Below are positions 7,600 through 7,975 of a stretch of 7,975 bases of DNA, piece after piece; within the stretch, counting starts at the first letter, position 1, and every line of letters begins with the position of its first letter. The stretch covers positions 1-7,975 of the forward strand of contig JAZKIW010000153.1 of NCBI GenBank assembly GCA_040384625.1, written 5' to 3'. Both the position numbers and the translations under genes were made by a program. The notes beneath the pieces are model-generated. The model made no database searches and was not told the origin of the DNA. It saw only the letters and a list, made by a program, of their open reading frames with translations. The DNA comes from CADEEN01 sp040384625. Its GTDB lineage: Bacteria > Pseudomonadota > Gammaproteobacteria > Burkholderiales > Burkholderiaceae_C.

Positions 7600-7975
7600 A
7601 TGGCCAAGGCAAGCTTTCATTGGGACGACCCCTTCCTGCTCGAGGCGCAACTGAGCGATGACGAACGCCAGGTGCGCGACGCCGCCGCCGCCTACTGCCA
7701 GGAACGACTGGCGCCGCGCGTGCTGATGGCTTTTCGCGAAGGCAACACCGACCCGGCGATCTTTCGCGAGATGGGTGAGCTCGGTCTCTTGGGCCCGACG
7801 ATCCCCGAGGCCTACGGTGGCGCCGGCCTGAACTACGTCTGCTACGGCTTGGTGGCGCGTGAGGTCGAGCGCATCGACTCGGGCTACCGCTCGATGATGA
7901 GCGTGCAGTCCTCGCTGGTGATGGTGCCGATCAACGAGTTCGGCACCGAGGCGCAGAAGCAGAAGTACCTGCCCA
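7600..7975 (+). CDS. gcdH: Glutaryl-CoA dehydrogenase, 5' part (cut by window end)
   Basis: Only the first 125 codons are in the window; the frame is open to the last base. The N-terminus FHWDDPFLLEAQLSDDERQV is typical of glutaryl-CoA dehydrogenase, as are MGELGLLGPTIPEAYGGAGL (58-77) and DSGYRSMMSVQSSLVMVPI (93-111), which separate it from general acyl-CoA dehydrogenases. Family members have about 390-400 residues, so roughly two thirds is missing, including the catalytic Glu. The enzyme oxidises and decarboxylates glutaryl-CoA to crotonyl-CoA. A strong GAGAGG ribosome site (7588-7593) supports ATG 7600, 14 bases after the RidA stop. Its place in the operon suggests that aromatic ring breakdown ends in glutaryl-CoA or a close analogue, although it could also be the general lysine/tryptophan-pathway enzyme. 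Confidence 0.88.
   Translation, partial: MAKASFHWDDPFLLEAQLSDDERQVRDAAAAYCQERLAPRVLMAFREGNTDPAIFREMGELGLLGPTIPEAYGGAGLNYVCYGLVAREVERIDSGYRSMMSVQSSLVMVPINEFGTEAQKQKYLP

Overview
The window is GC-rich, with codons ending mostly in G or C and short gaps between genes. Together with the proteins present, this suggests a betaproteobacterium, probably Burkholderiales; that placement is an impression, not a computed result. All genes read left to right. A tRNA-Thr gene with its own terminator separates two unrelated gene blocks.

Left block (1-2628): a regulatory region is followed by three closely spaced genes (gaps of 9 and 13 bases): a GntR/FCD-family repressor, a protein of the Asp/Glu/hydantoin racemase family, and a PuuE-type (allantoinase-like) polysaccharide-deacetylase-fold protein. 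A good sigma70 promoter (TTGCCA, 16 bases, TATACT) lies upstream of the regulator. Two copies of a TTG-N4-CAA palindrome, 22 bases apart, sit just after the expected transcription start, and a third copy lies at the left edge of the window. This looks like an autoregulated operon for a small nitrogen-containing compound, possibly ureide- or hydantoin-like. The racemase-family protein seems to have lost both catalytic cysteines, so its reaction is unknown.

Middle (2645-2785): a tRNA-Thr(CGT) gene with encoded CCA, a consensus -10 box with a GC-rich discriminator, and a 10-bp hairpin terminator.

Right block (2824 to the window end): an apparent operon for aerobic CoA-thioester aromatic degradation. 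It encodes a flavin monooxygenase fused to an Old-Yellow-Enzyme-type reductase (2-aminobenzoyl-CoA monooxygenase/reductase or salicylyl-CoA 5-hydroxylase type), an atypical crotonase, an acyl-CoA dehydrogenase, a RidA-family protein and a glutaryl-CoA dehydrogenase cut by the window end. Together they fit a route in which an aminoaryl-CoA is hydroxylated and reduced to a non-aromatic enamine, deaminated (RidA), opened (crotonase with a MenB/BadI-like Asp) and oxidised towards glutaryl-CoA and crotonyl-CoA. The enzyme families are well supported. The step order, and the choice of 2-aminobenzoate over salicylate, are inference. The most interesting details are the missing catalytic glutamates in the crotonase and the missing substrate-binding Arg in the RidA protein, which fits a substrate whose carboxylate is hidden as a CoA thioester.
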